From Terramyces sp. JEL0728 (taxonomy: Eukaryota > Chytridiomycota > Chytridiomycetes > Rhizophydiales > Terramycetaceae), in contig JADIIU010000023.1 of the NCBI GenBank assembly GCA_027603945.1, positions 62,001 to 126,000 on the forward strand: 64,000 nucleotides of DNA. The letters are read 5' to 3'. Position numbers and translations under genes: made by a program. The notes below the pieces were generated by a model. The model saw nothing but the letters and a program-made list of their open reading frames with translations, had not been told where the DNA came from and made no database searches. Within the stretch, counting starts at the first letter, position 1; every line of letters starts with the position of its first letter. This document shows positions 1-12,200 of the stretch, in pieces.

Positions 1-110
1 GAAACACCACCCATAAGCCTTGAACTTTCGATAGCAACAGGGGTCCACCAATATCTCACGTTATTAACTTGCGTTTAATATAAATTGATGCGAAATATAC
101 GTGAATTTCA

Positions 111-908
111 ATGTCTGCTATATTCGACTATCCTAGCCCCATCCCTTCCCCATTCCTAACTAAATCCTCATTGATCTGGGAGGCTCCTGTAAATGAAATT
201 CACCAAAAATCAAAAAGAAAGAATTCAATACCTCATCGTTCACTTAGTCCGCCATTGGACCACGTCGATAGATCGTTTCAACGCATTGTAAATCTGGATG
301 TTTATGCTGTGTTCAAAGAAAACCCAGCTGTATTGCTGGGAAAGAAGCTTTCTGATTCAGATTCAGAAACAAACCCAAAATCACCACGAGATAGCATCCC
401 AGACCCACCAAAACCAAAATCAACCAGTGCTTGCAAAGTCCTTCCTTCATTTATCGTCAAGAATGAACCAATGGAACTGGATTTGTGTGAATACAAAGAA
501 ACCAAAGGCGCACCTAACGTGTCATGGAAAGGTGAATGATGAATTAACGCTAGCTGGAGCTCAGCCGCTTCCAATTACTAGAGACATGCCTGAATATGAC
601 GATTTAACTGCTGAAGAGGTTCGTACTTGTGCCACATTACGGATCTCTCCCAAGCAATATATCGAAATCAAGAGAACTATGCTCACTGCAGTTCGTTCTT
701 ATGGCCCGTTCAAAAAACGCGAGGCTCAAACATGGTTTAGAATAGATGTAAACAAAGTACATTCAATTTAACGTAGATTTGTATAATTTATGACTGGTTC
801 AAAGCACTTCAATGGATTCCAAGCACTGATGATTGGGTTGCACCAGCCGATTCTGGTAGACGAGGATCTTTTTCCGAACATAGACAAAAGAAGCTCAAGA
901 GAAAATAA
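111..908 (+). CDS. SWIRM-domain protein
   Basis: Three exons, 111-531, 554-756 and 777-908, encode 251 residues. The N-terminal two thirds is low-complexity and rich in Ser, Pro and Lys. The last 80 or so residues carry a SWIRM fold signature: a stretch of the type ARTLRISPxQY..IK, then YGPFKKREAQ, the helix leading into DVNK, and after the second intron YDWFKALQWIP. SWIRM domains occur in chromatin-modifying complexes and bind DNA or nucleosomes, so a nuclear chromatin role is inferred. The introns (532-553, 22 nt; 757-776, 20 nt) are read from frame restoration; the second splice rejoins the conserved SWIRM helix. The start is the first in-frame ATG. Which SWIRM complex it belongs to cannot be told. 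Confidence 0.85.
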
Positions 909-1128
909 GGGGTTTCAAGCAAGATTCCTGTAAATACCGTGTAAATACCTTGAAATATATTTCCTTATTATTTTTCAAACCGCAATTGTCGATACAATTC
1001 AAATAAATTTGTCCGTACTTGGTACTGCTCGCTTTGGTTTTCTAGTTAGGGGTTGGTTACTTGGGTTTAGCATTTCGCGGCATTTACGGTTTTCCTTTGA
1101 GAATCCAGGTGATTTATCTTGCCACCAT

Positions 1129-1660
1129 TTAGATTTTGGCGGTCGTACAGATTCCCAATGTGCTTTCCAGCGCTGTAGTAACAAGTATTTCTATGTCAAG
1201 TTCTAGTACTTCCTAGGTTATTTTCATGTACTTGTGCACGCAAGACCTCTAATTGCTGGGAAATTGGTATTCCTGGCATTAATCCTTCAACGGAATCCGG
1301 AATTACAATCTCCTTTTGGACTTTCTGCATTTGCTTGTAATCGTGTTTAAATCTAGTTTTAATTGTGGTGTTGAGATTGTCAGCTGGTTTCCTGTGCGAT
1401 AGTATTGCTTCTCTCATTTGTAAATCTGTCAAGTGATACTCTAAATCACGTAGATTATTTGATTTTAACGAGGTTTCTAGATGCGCCTGGTATTCCAGTT
1501 CTCTGAACAGTGTCTTGCAGTTCAGATAATCTGCAGTCCCATTTGGGTTATCGTTTGATACAAGTGAAATCTGCGACTCTTCATGCGGTACTGGAGGAGG
1601 TGCTGGCACGTCTTTCCTGCCAAAATTTACACCTCTCACTATCAGGTCAATTTCTTTCAT
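1129..1660 (-). CDS. Small hypothetical protein, helical
   Basis: Two exons on the minus strand, 1660-1232 and 1212-1129, joined across a 19-nt intron (1213-1231), give 170 residues. I do not recognise the family. The protein has a Pro-rich stretch near residue 20 (PAPPPVP), then charged helical sequence rich in Glu, Lys and Gln, consistent with a coiled coil. Another 19-nt GT-AG intron, 1191-1209, would give the same reading frame at the C-terminus, so the splice choice is not certain; I prefer 1213-1231 because its 3' end has the local branch-like consensus (ATAACCTAG). The stop lies 34 nt downstream of the PEX11 stop on the same strand direction, with only 34 bases separating this start from the PEX11 stop. 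Confidence 0.55.
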
Positions 1661-1694
1661 TGTTTAAACAAAATTATCAAACAAATTGTATTTT

Positions 1695-2453
1695 TCAATT
1701 AGTTGCTTTCCATGCAGAGTAGAATTGCAATACTGCGGCAATGGTTCCAAAGAAACCAACTCCAACATCTGGGAAGGAGGAAGTTTCCAATGACCAGTGG
1801 ATTGTCAATGGGAAATACGCAGTGTTGACCAATGCTGAAATCGCCCAGTCTTTTTCTTCTTGCTTTAATTTCTTCAATTCAGTCTTGACAACCTCTTGGT
1901 CCTTCTTTCCACTCTTCAATGCTTTGATCTTTTGATCACGAACGCTGCGTTCCTCCCATAGCTGGCCAAAGTATAGTACGACATATGCAGCCCAGAATCT
2001 GCAGCTCCACATCCCAATCTAGCATTAGGTTAATTTACTTTGTCACGAGTAGCATCAGTCATTGGAATTACCTGGTGAAGCCCAAGCCAATAAGCATGTT
2101 CCAATGGATAATACAATAAATTCATCAGATTTTGCAATCTTCCAAGCAACTGTAAAGTTGGATTAGGATTGGGATTCTTTTCTGAATGTTTGATCCATTG
2201 AATCAACGGCAATAGGCCTAAAATTAACGAAATGAACCATAATATCTTAGCAACAATCTGAAATCTGAAACTGGCCCAGAGAAATTTGCTATCCTGGTTG
2301 CAAGTGGTGATGCAGCGTTTTTACGCTTCAGGTTCCAAATAATCAGTTTGGAAAAGTATTGAACAAACATTAGGGTTTTATCAGTGCCTCTGGGATTAAT
2401 TTGATGTACCTGACAGAGTCAAGGAACCTGCACACTCTATCCAAGTCTACCAT
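1695..2453 (-). CDS. PEX11: Peroxisomal membrane protein PEX11 family
   Basis: Four exons (2453-2410, 2389-2238, 2217-2039, 2018-1695) give 232 residues, the usual size for PEX11. The N-terminus runs RVCRFLDSVRGTDKTLMFVQ, followed by KLIIWNLKRK and a segment with RIANFSGPVSDFRLLLRYYG, which match the PEX11 amphipathic helices. A long Lys/Glu-rich loop sits before the C-terminal hydrophobic segment (GVGFFGTIAAVLQFYSAW). PEX11 proteins tubulate the peroxisomal membrane and promote peroxisome division; the amphipathic helix inserts in the membrane. All three introns are exactly 20 nt (2390-2409, 2218-2237, 2019-2038); one uses a GTTC donor instead of GTA/GTG. The start is the only ATG that opens the conserved N-terminus. 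Confidence 0.9.
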
Positions 2454-2768
2454 TTCTGTGATTGAAAAAAGTGGCCGACAATTCTCAGGTGACGAGTGAT
2501 GGAAATATTGTTGCTACGATGGAGATCTATCCTGTTGCTGTTGGAAATTTATACCTGGTAGAAGCAGAGATATTATTTTAAACAATTGGTTCAAGGTAAA
2601 TACCAGACAGACTTGAAAGATAATAACAGCGGCATAGATCATCGCAAGCAACAGCCATTCTCAATTAATATTGCCAAACACCATTATAGTTTCCGTTTCT
2701 CAGTCTAGGCAACAGAATTGCATTGAAACAAAATCTGATCTTGATTTTTTTTTGCAAGTTAATTTTGA
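2454..2768. promoter_or_regulatory. Divergent intergenic region, PEX11 / neurochondrin
   Basis: A 315-nt region between two divergent start codons, so it must hold both promoters. A T-run with a G (TTTTTTTTGCAAG) lies just upstream of the neurochondrin ATG. No clear TATA box or RNA gene is visible. Confidence 0.4.
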
Positions 2769-4582
2769 ATGGCAGGTGAACAACTGAATTCTTGTTTCAA
2801 AGCACTGGACAATGCAGAAACAGATGAAGATATCCTCGTAGCACTAACAATCCTTCCACGGATCCTGCAACCAGCAGATGCAGATAATGTAAAAAGAGCA
2901 TTCTCGCACATACCTTGGAAGTTCATTCATAGGATGATGATATCGCCGATTACAGACGGATTAATGCAGATCATTGCTATTAGAATATGGACATGTTTTT
3001 GCACAAAGGAATTTGGGAAAAAGAGTAAATTGTTAAAAAGAATCAAACCTGCAAGTAATTTGTTGAACTCCAATATTGAACTGGAGATTAAAGAATTGGT
3101 CTTGAGAGCGTTGATTGATTTGATTCAGGAGGAGGAAGCTGCGGTGTACTATGAACCTGCCGTCTTGGAGAACATTGGACAGATTAGCACAACATTACCA
3201 GAATTATATCTGCATTTTGTTCAATTTTGTATCCCCAAATTTGAGACAGGGCTGTTCATTGCACCTTTATCTCACTTGCTTCAATCCGATCACAAATTCA
3301 AGTTTCAAACCGTTCCTGTACTGATTGCAATTTGGGCAAATCCGAATATTGATATTGATCAAGCATCCAAAGCACTTCCGGAGCTAAAATCGACGATCAA
3401 AGCAATAATGGCAAGTAAATTGACAAAGGATGTATCAGAACAAATTCTTGTTTTACTTGCATTGATAGCAACGCATTTCAAAGAATTCATTTATCCAAAC
3501 ATATTTGGTGAATTGGATCAGAAGATGCAAGAGAGCAAGGTTCTTTCCGATACACAATTGTTGGTAATGGCAACGCATGTAACTGGAGCGGAAATTAGAG
3601 TAACTTTAGATGCCACAACTAGCAATTTACAAATGAATGACTTTGAAGCCCTTCCGTTGTTATATTCATTCTTGGAAACGGTAATAGGTTTCCTTGTGTC
3701 TGACCAATGTACTCTGGATGAATCTAATCTAAAATCAATTCAAAAGGCACTCTTCGAAACGTACATTTCCATTGCAGCATTCTTGAGTGACAGATGGGTA
3801 ACTATTCTTAATTTAGGACATGTTTCAAGAATCCCAAGATATCAATATGTTGGATAATCTAGCAACTGTCTTTTCACTAAAAACCTACTCTCGCTTTACT
3901 AGTGAAGAAAGCTCAGTTTCAACCGAGGAGGCGACTAGGTTAGTTCCTTTGGTAGTGTTCATGTTGCAGCACAGACTATCGTGTATAGATGAAAACCCAA
4001 TTGATTTCATGGATGGAATCTTGAATATGATTACTTCTGATCCAATGATTCTTGAAGAATTCAACTCCTTGAATGGATACATCCCGTTGATTGATTCTTT
4101 TGTCCAAGACAAAGCAAACAAGACGAATTTGGCCGGGCTTTTGATGAATATTATTGTTTCTTCAAATATTAGCATGTTGCAGATGGAACCACTTGTTGGA
4201 CTACAGAAAAAGCTAGAAGCGATTATTAAGCAGGAAAATGACTTGTACTGCTTGTCGGTGAATGTCTTGAATTACTTGTTTATAACAAGGTCGTCCAAAA
4301 AGTTGCAAGAAAGCGCTACTATACCGATAGGTGAGATTGTTGCTTTTGTTTCTAAACGCAATGAATTGCCTGAAGGATCAGGCGAATTATGGTACCTGAA
4401 TGTGTCTGGTAAACTCATATCTAACCTTAGCGCTTTCACAAATGGCCACTGTAGCTGAGTTATCAGAGTACCAGCCCCAGTTGAAGGAGCTGAAAGGTAT
4501 AGTGATAGCTAACGTAGAAACTTTATCCGATAGCGAAGATTTACAAATACTAAACCAATTACTACATAATATAACCATTTAA
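2769..4582 (+). CDS. Neurochondrin-like protein
   Basis: Three exons, 2769-3797, 3817-4408 and 4431-4582, give 590 residues. The whole length is alpha-helical repeat sequence without membrane segments, and the N-terminus (LNSCFKALDNAETDEDILVA followed by LTILPRI) and overall pattern fit the neurochondrin family (PF05536), an armadillo-like fold. In animals the protein binds membranes and receptors and affects signalling; the role in fungi is poorly defined, so no specific function is assigned. Introns are 19 nt (3798-3816) and 22 nt (4409-4430). The stop codon is immediately followed, with no spacer, by the stop codon of the convergent AlkB-like gene. Confidence 0.75.
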
Positions 4583-5564
4583 TTACTGTTTATTTAGAAT
4601 TTCATTTCGCGTTGCTTCGTCTTTCGATAGGAAAACTGAATTGCGTACCAGACACTCATCCCAATGTGTGATGTTTTCCTCGACTTTCTTTCTAGTATCC
4701 AGCAACTTTCGTATCGTCAACGAAACACGGATATAATCCATCCCTCTTTTTACACACTGGCCGTCTGGGGTTCTAACCCATTGGGCTTTAGGAATGCCAT
4801 GCCTATATTTGTACCGCGCATCTTCCTTCATACAAAACAAACTATTTTCCTCCAAGAAAACTTTAGTTTGATCTTCATTGCTGGTTAATGTCAGCCAAAC
4901 TGGCTTTCCAATAGAAATAGTAACTATAGTATCGCCAAAAGCATTTGAATCGTCGAAATGATTGGAAATACCCATAGCACCAGCATACTCATTAACCAGA
5001 ATCTGTGTAACTTCACCCTTTTGAAAAAATCCATCGTTCTCTAATCGAGTAATTATTCCCTGGAATACATCCAAATTGTAGCATTTGAATTCTTCCTCCT
5101 CTGTTGGCTGCAAGTCTTTTAAATCGCAGGTGGTGTGATAATATCTCTGTCCGTAAAACTGCTGCCGTCTGTGAATTAACGTTGAGAATTCTCTTTGATA
5201 GACTGTGTCCCATATGTGCTGGGCTTCTTCTGCTGTAACGTAGTTTGGAATATACTGCATTCCTTTTATAGGCAGTATCGAAGGATCAGTGGTGTAAATT
5301 CTGCTTTGTTCATGGTAGAAGATTGGGAATTCAGGGATGTTGGAAGGGATTTCTTTTGGTTGTTGTGATTCTGCTGCTGGAAGTCCTTTTGCCTGTCGTA
5401 TTCTCATTAACTGCAAGATTTTTTTTCTGTTGAATCACACTGCATCACATGTGGCTGGTCTTGAAGCTGTAGATTATTGAGGGCTGTTGCTGGAGTATCG
5501 TTTCTATATCGTCGCTCCTGCATCAAGCACTGTAATCCAGCTCTGTAATCAAGCACCGTTTCAT
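4583..5564 (-). CDS. AlkB-like 2-oxoglutarate/Fe(II) dioxygenase
   Basis: The main exon (5426-4583) carries a 2OG-Fe(II) oxygenase domain: an HFD iron-binding triad half (ISNHFDDSNAFGDTIVTISI), then RYKYRHGIPKAQW with the distal His, and a C-terminal RVSLTIR with the 2OG-binding Arg. This is the arrangement of the AlkB family, which removes alkyl groups from nucleic acids or proteins; the exact substrate cannot be told. The upstream part is less sure. A 22-nt intron (5427-5448) joins a 69-nt exon (5517-5449), and a further 39-nt intron (5518-5556) would join an 8-nt first exon starting at the ATG at 5564, giving 306 residues. The 39-nt intron is twice the local norm and is built of repeated GTGCTTGAT blocks, so the N-terminus is tentative. 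Confidence 0.8.
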
Positions 5565-6211
5565 CTTGGTATCCAGGTTCGATGCATTTTCCGATAGAGC
5601 TTTGCAAATACCGACGTTAACTCGACCAATTACAGCCTAACCAACTGGAATACTCACATATTTTTACATACCAAACGAGATCCAAAATGGTCGTTTCCGC
5701 ACAGTGCAGGCGCCAAATCTCGGAGTAACTTTCGTATCTTGGTGATGGGCAGTGTTCGCATACAAATCGATAGTGGATTGGAATAAATTTACGAAACAAA
5801 TTGCAATCGGCGCAAGCAAATCCGAAACGCACAACATTGGTTCGAATTTTAAATTATGTGTCTGCACCTCGCTCCTATAGGATTAATCTGAATTATAAGG
5901 CAAAGAGCGGGGTCTGAGTTTCATTGGTCACAAGATAAAAATGGGAGCTCAAAGAAGCCCACGAAAAAAATTAGCTCATTCAACCAGCTGCACTGGACAA
6001 ACACACTCTGGAAAATCAGCGTTTTAATAAAGTAGGTATTACTGCTCACTTTGGCAATATTATCGGCAACTCACTGACCTGTGAATGTTTCTGGCATGTG
6101 TTTGTACCACCCAAAGCTTGTCTTCAAAGAGGTCCGGGGCCTTTCGTTTCTAAATTAGGGACCTGTGTGGCAGAATAAAAGAATTGAGGAGAACACAAAA
6201 CTTCTCATAGA
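5565..6211. other. Intergenic region without a supported gene
   Basis: A 647-nt divergent region between the AlkB-like gene and the giant DUF3712 gene. An open minus-strand stretch (5617-5832) contains two CxxC pairs but has no in-frame ATG and an in-frame stop just upstream, so I do not call it. No RNA gene or clear TATA box is seen. Confidence 0.4.
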
Positions 6212-9200
6212 ATGTCCAAAGACACTTTGGCTAAAGCTGCAGATTCGCAGTATCAATCCCGTCCCCAAGGACTATTTAAAACCGTACAAAGCTGGTACAA
6301 GGTAACTCTTTGTTGATTGCAGCCTGTATATGATTATAAAACCGAAGGCCTTACTCCTGAACAAAGAGCAAGAAACCCAAAATATTTTAATGGACGCATG
6401 AGGCAATGGGAATTCATCCTCTTGCATGTTCTCGTTGTATTCAACACAATTGCGTTGATCATGGTGCCTGTAGCATATTTTTCATTAATTCCGCAATACT
6501 TACAATATCGAATTGATTTGATTGGTACCGATGGAAATGCAGTCAATATTCACAAAGTAGCTGTTGGTAAAATGGACAACACCTCCATTGAATTTGCTGG
6601 TAACTCACCACTTAACTGTAGGTGATTTCAGAGTCGATGCTTTGGCTCCGTTCCCTGTTTATGCCGGATTCAGAGGATTCACTATTAATATGGTCAGTGA
6701 TGGAAATGTCTTGGGCCAAGTCGATGTACCAGAAGTTGGATTCTGGTTGAACAAGGAAGTTGTATTCAATATCAGCGGAACCATTAGATTTGATGCAGAT
6801 AATCAAAAGAACACCAAGGCATTGATCTCCAAATTCTCTAGTGGAGGGATCAATGATTTGGCTCTTAAATTCCAATTTGCACCAACCATTTTGACTTTTG
6901 GCATGCCTGCTTACTGGCACTTGCCATTGCATAGAAACGTTGACATTGGCGATGTTGCTGGTACCGCTGCTGGATTATTAGCAACCGCTCAATACGTAGG
7001 TCAAAATTCAAAGTATGTCAACTTTGTTGCTGAGCCATTCGACAATTACGCTTCATTGAAAGCGTACTTTGACAATGACATGGATAAAATCACGCAACTA
7101 CCACAAACACTAGGTGGGCTTGAATTTGTCTGGGACAAATTCTCTACCAATATCACAGACACAACATTCTCTATCGGATTTGCAGTTGCATCTGTCAATT
7201 ATTCGCCATTTGCTTTAGAATTGATTGATCAAATCGACTACTACCTGGCTGTTCAAGGAACCAAAGTTATGAAAATGTCACTTCGCAGAATTGGATTAAA
7301 TGACAACTTCAACTACCTCAACTTTGCGCTGGACTTTACTTTCATCGACCCATCCCTTGATACCACCGCAACTCAAGCTGCGCTGGAATCTGCATTTGCT
7401 TCCTTTGCAAGCTCATTCAACTTTAACTTTGCACTAGTTGGTCCAGTAAAGATCAGCGGAGCTGGATTCATGGAAAACATGACTTCTGATTTGCAAGTTA
7501 CTGGTTCGCTTAACGACATTATTGCTTTCTTGCCACAATCTATTGCTTCTGCAATCAAGAGCGCTGTTACCAACCCAACATCCTTGCTTACCCCTGAGGT
7601 TGTTCAAGAAGCTAAAGATATCCTCATGGATTCAAAGATTTCGCTGGAAGTGTTGGCCGACAAATTGGAAGGTATCTTTGGCATCAAGCTGGGTGCACTT
7701 GCCTACATTAAGCCACCACAAGAAGTTGATTTCCCTTATGCTTCTACTGTCAGTATCTACGGTAACGACGTCAAAGCCATCCAATCGGACTTGTCTGCCA
7801 TCAGCATTACTCGCGAGTCTGATGGTATGAGAATCAGCACCAATGCCACTGTCACTCCTGTCAACACTGATGAAGCAGCAACCGGACTTGCAGCCGCAAT
7901 CAATCCTATCCTTGCTGCTAACCCAAGCGTTGGAACAGTTGGTATCAAGGATTTTGGTTTCTTTACCCCTGGACAACCAGTTTTCAAATGGTGTAGCGCA
8001 ATTTTCGGACAACGTATTATCCACTTGCAGATTCCTGGAATCAATAAGGAAGCACTGATCAACTTGGTTGCTAGCAACAGCACTGGAAAAATAATGTCTG
8101 CAATGTCAAACTTGATCAGCGTTGGAAATGTCAACCTGGCGCAATTAACTGATAAGCCTGGTTTTGGTGCCAAGGGTAACGTTAAAGTGGCATATCCAGC
8201 TGGGTACCCGCAATTGCTCATTGATATTGGCTACTTTAACCTTGCAACCACTGTTGAAGACACTAGTTTGATGACTGTGCAGCTCCCAACTGGGTTGAAA
8301 TTCTATCCGCAATCTAGTGGAACTGATATTAACGGCCAGGCTGTTATTGGAAGAGACGCTGCAATTAGTTCCAAGGTCCAAAAGTTTGTCAATGCATTAA
8401 CTGCCGACGACAGGACCCAAAACCCTTCATTCGCTGGTGTTACAGGTTTAAGTTTCGGTGCTTCCCCAACCCAAAACTTTGTTACTTTCTCCAAAGTCGT
8501 TGTTGATGTCAGAACCGACACTATTTTGAACGTGGTCTTGCCATCCTCCAACTCTACTGATATTGTCCAAACTGTAGTGAATATGCTTCCTGCAAATCTG
8601 ATCAAAGCTACTGGTCTCGACGCCACTGTTTCTAGTGCAAGTAACGTTGCTTTGTCTGCCAATGCAAACGTAAACAATCCATTCAAAGTGATTGAAGTAT
8701 CCTTAGGTACTACTCAATTGACTGCTTTGTTGGGATCCCAAACTCTGTCTGGAGTCAGTGTCTCTCCATTGGACATTAAAGGAGGAAACAGCTCTCTTAC
8801 TTCTAATGTTGCATTGACTGTTGCGACTGGTGCAAACGGACAGGCAAAGAATGTTGCAGATTTGGTTAATGCTGTTCTTGCAAAAGATACTTCTTCCTCA
8901 TTGAAGGCTGGTGTTACCGGGTTTACTTTGTTGCCTCCTGGCGTTACTAGCGGACCTGCTGTTATCGACCAATTTGCAGGTGTTATTGTTAACGTTGCTA
9001 CTGGAAAATTGATCAGTCTTGGTTTGGAAATTTACAACTACATCTCAAGCTCTCAAGGAAAAGGCCCAATTGACATTTCTGCATTGCTGCCAGACACTAC
9101 TGATCTCAACAAGCTATTGACTGAATTCAATCCATCCATCAAATCTGTCCAATCTGCAACTGCTGAAAACAGAGTTTTGAACGCTGGCACCTCTGCTTCA

Positions 9201-12200
9201 TACACTAACCCCCTTCCACTCTCTGCTAAATTGCCATACGTTGCTGTTGATACTAGCCTCAACGGGGTTTTGTTGGCAACTGTTCAAATGTCAAAGTTTG
9301 AATTGGATAGATCTTCAGGTGAATTTCGTTAATATTAGGAACTTTATCGCCTTCCATTGTCATGAAAGTCAACAAGGCAGATGGTTTACCACAAACTGTT
9401 TCTACTACTGTTTCCGACTTTTTGAATGGACAACTGAACACCAAAATTCAAGTTGGCGGTATTTACTTTGGTACTCCAGATTCTATTAACGACTTGTTTT
9501 CTGCTGTGTCTGTCACTGCCAACCCGTATGTTCAATCATTTGTTGCTCCTGCATCTCAATGGATCAACACTCAATTACAATCTGTTGGTGCAACTGTTAA
9601 TCCGTTACAAAAGCGAGATACTAGCACACTTCTTACCATTCAAGGACCTTTCGGCATTGTTGTCACTGTCAACAGTATCGATCTTACTTTCTTGCCTGCT
9701 TCCCAAGTAAAGGGTTCCATCAACTTGACACTTACTCTTCCAATTGAAACTGATATCAACTTTGGATTCATTTCTATCACAACTGGTATTGATAGCGTAA
9801 CTGCTGCAACCGTGACAACTGGATTTGGATTCAAGGGAACTAACCCAACTTTCGATCTCGCATTCACTGCTGCCGTAAACGACGTTGATGATCTCGCCAA
9901 CAAGGTCGCAGATATCGTATCTGCATTCTTGAAACAACTTGTCATCCCTGGTATTGGCGTTGGAGAAAATGCTCTTATCGGGGTTTCTAACGCTGATTAC
10001 ATTGATGCATTCTCCCAAGTCTCTATTGGGTTGTCTGTCGACAAGCTTGCTGCCCCATTGAAATCTATGTTGAACTTTAATGACATTCTCAACCAAATTG
10101 CACAAAACCCAGATCAAGTCTTGGCCCAAGGACAAAGTTTGGCAGGCAAATTCGGTGTTACTGTTAACGGATTAGGCATTGCTGCACAACCTGGACGTAC
10201 TATGCGAGCCTCTGCAGTTGCTGGTTTCTCCAACACTTTCCCAATTACCATTAGCGGTTTAGATTATATCGGCTCTGCTGCCGGTCTTGACGACACAGTT
10301 ATCACTGCTGTTACCCTTCCTGAATTTAACATTGGTAAAGGACAACAAAGTTTCAATTTGGTTGCAAATGCTCAATTCCCATCTTCACAAGCCATCAAGG
10401 ATAAGGTAAAGGCATTCGGTGATGATATTACCAACAACTTTGGAAACACTGCTGAAAACTTGGTTGTCAGCCAGATTGCTTTCGGTGTTAGCCAAGCAGA
10501 TCACTTCAAGTTCATGAGCAAAGTTGTTATTCCAATTCCTTCCAAGGTATTGTTCAACTCCAACACCCTTGCCTTGGCTACAAAGCTTGCCAAGCCTTTG
10601 ATTAGCGGTCTTGATATCACTAAAATGGTGTCAAACCCATCTGCAGACGTTGAATTTACTCAAGACAAGAAGATTTTGGCCAACCTTGCTGCTGGTCTTG
10701 CTCTCCCACTTTCAGTCGGCGTTGATATTCCTTTCTCACAATTTGGTGCTGATGTAAATGCAACTCCTGGCTTTGAAATCCAAGTGCAAAACCTCAAGCT
10801 TGATGGAAATGCAAATGCTACCCAAAAACTCAACATTGCAACAACCACCGTTGTAGACGATACTCTCACACTTGCCAACAACATTGCTGCTCTAACTAGC
10901 GCGCTTCTTCATGGAAATCCATTGCCTGGCACTATTGGCGGAGGAAGACTAAGCTTTGGTGTAAGTGCAAGCGATTGTGTTGATTCATTCTCTGAATTAG
11001 CAGTTGGTGTCAAACTTTCACCTAATTTCGACTCTCTCGTCAATGATGCAAAGGATTATGCTGCTGGACTAAACTACACCGCCATACTTGGGAAATTGGG
11101 TGTTAAACTTGGAGCTATCAACGTTGCTGCCAAGGCTGGAAAAACTGTATCCTCTACTATTACTGCTGGGTTCACTAACCCATTCGCCCTTACTGTAAAA
11201 GGATTGAACTATGCTGCTACCAATGCTGGTATTGATGCTCTCACCGTTACCACCATCAAATCCTCCCTTTCAAAAACCACCAACAACAACTTGAACCTTG
11301 AAGCTGATTTAACTTTCAATTCCGACCCAGTTGTTATTGATGCAGTTGGCAGCTTTTCTAACGATTTATCCACCAGCTTTGGAAGTACTAATCAATTCTT
11401 GACTGCTAGCGGTGCTACTTTTGGTTTCAGTGAAAGCACAGCATTCAAATTCTTGAGTCAGTCTATTTTAGGATTTAACGCTTCTATTTTGTTGAACCAA
11501 AAGAACCTTGGGTATGCCTTGCAATACATTAAAGAAAGCGGATTGAACACAACTACTGCTCTTGGTCTTGTAAAGCCAAAGGCTTTAGATATCCAGTTCA
11601 ACCCATCCAACGTAATTAATACTGGTATCCAGGCTGACTTGACTGTTCCTTACCAAATTTCTGCCAACATGCCCTATTTCTCCACTGATGGTTTCTTGAA
11701 CGGTCTCACACTGGCCAACCTTGTTGTTAACGGATTCAGCGTTACTGGTCAATCTACAAACACTTTAAATTTGGCTTCCCTTGTTGCTTTGTTTGACTCT
11801 GATGAGATTGAAACTACTATTGCACACTTTGTTGACGCTGCAATCGCTGATTACAAGAACATCCCTGGTAACGTTGGAGGTGGTAATTTATACTTTGGGC
11901 TGGACTCTACGCCTGCAAATGTTATCGACACTTTCTCCAAAGTCAAACTAAGTGTTGACGTCAAAACTATCACAGATATTGTCTTGCCATTGATTCCAGA
12001 TTTGTCAAACTTTGACCCAATCGCCCTTCTCCAATCATTCAACCCTTCATTGCAAAACTTGCAAGCAAAGACGTTGCCTGGAAAGATACTCGGAACTTCG
12101 TTTACTGCTGGATTCAACAGCTCTTTCCCTATTTCGGTCAAAGGACTTGGTTTCATGGGTGCTGCTGCGGGAGTCGATCCGCTTCCAATCATGCAACTTA

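Noticed and set aside
999..1184. Open minus-strand frame as a second exon of the small unknown gene
   Set aside because: Joining it by the 19-nt intron 1191-1209 leaves the total one base out of frame; the other frame, ending at 1129, fits.
5617..5867. Minus-strand frame with two CxxC pairs, like a small zinc finger
   Set aside because: No in-frame ATG, an in-frame stop just upstream and no intron of local type that would connect it to the AlkB-like gene.
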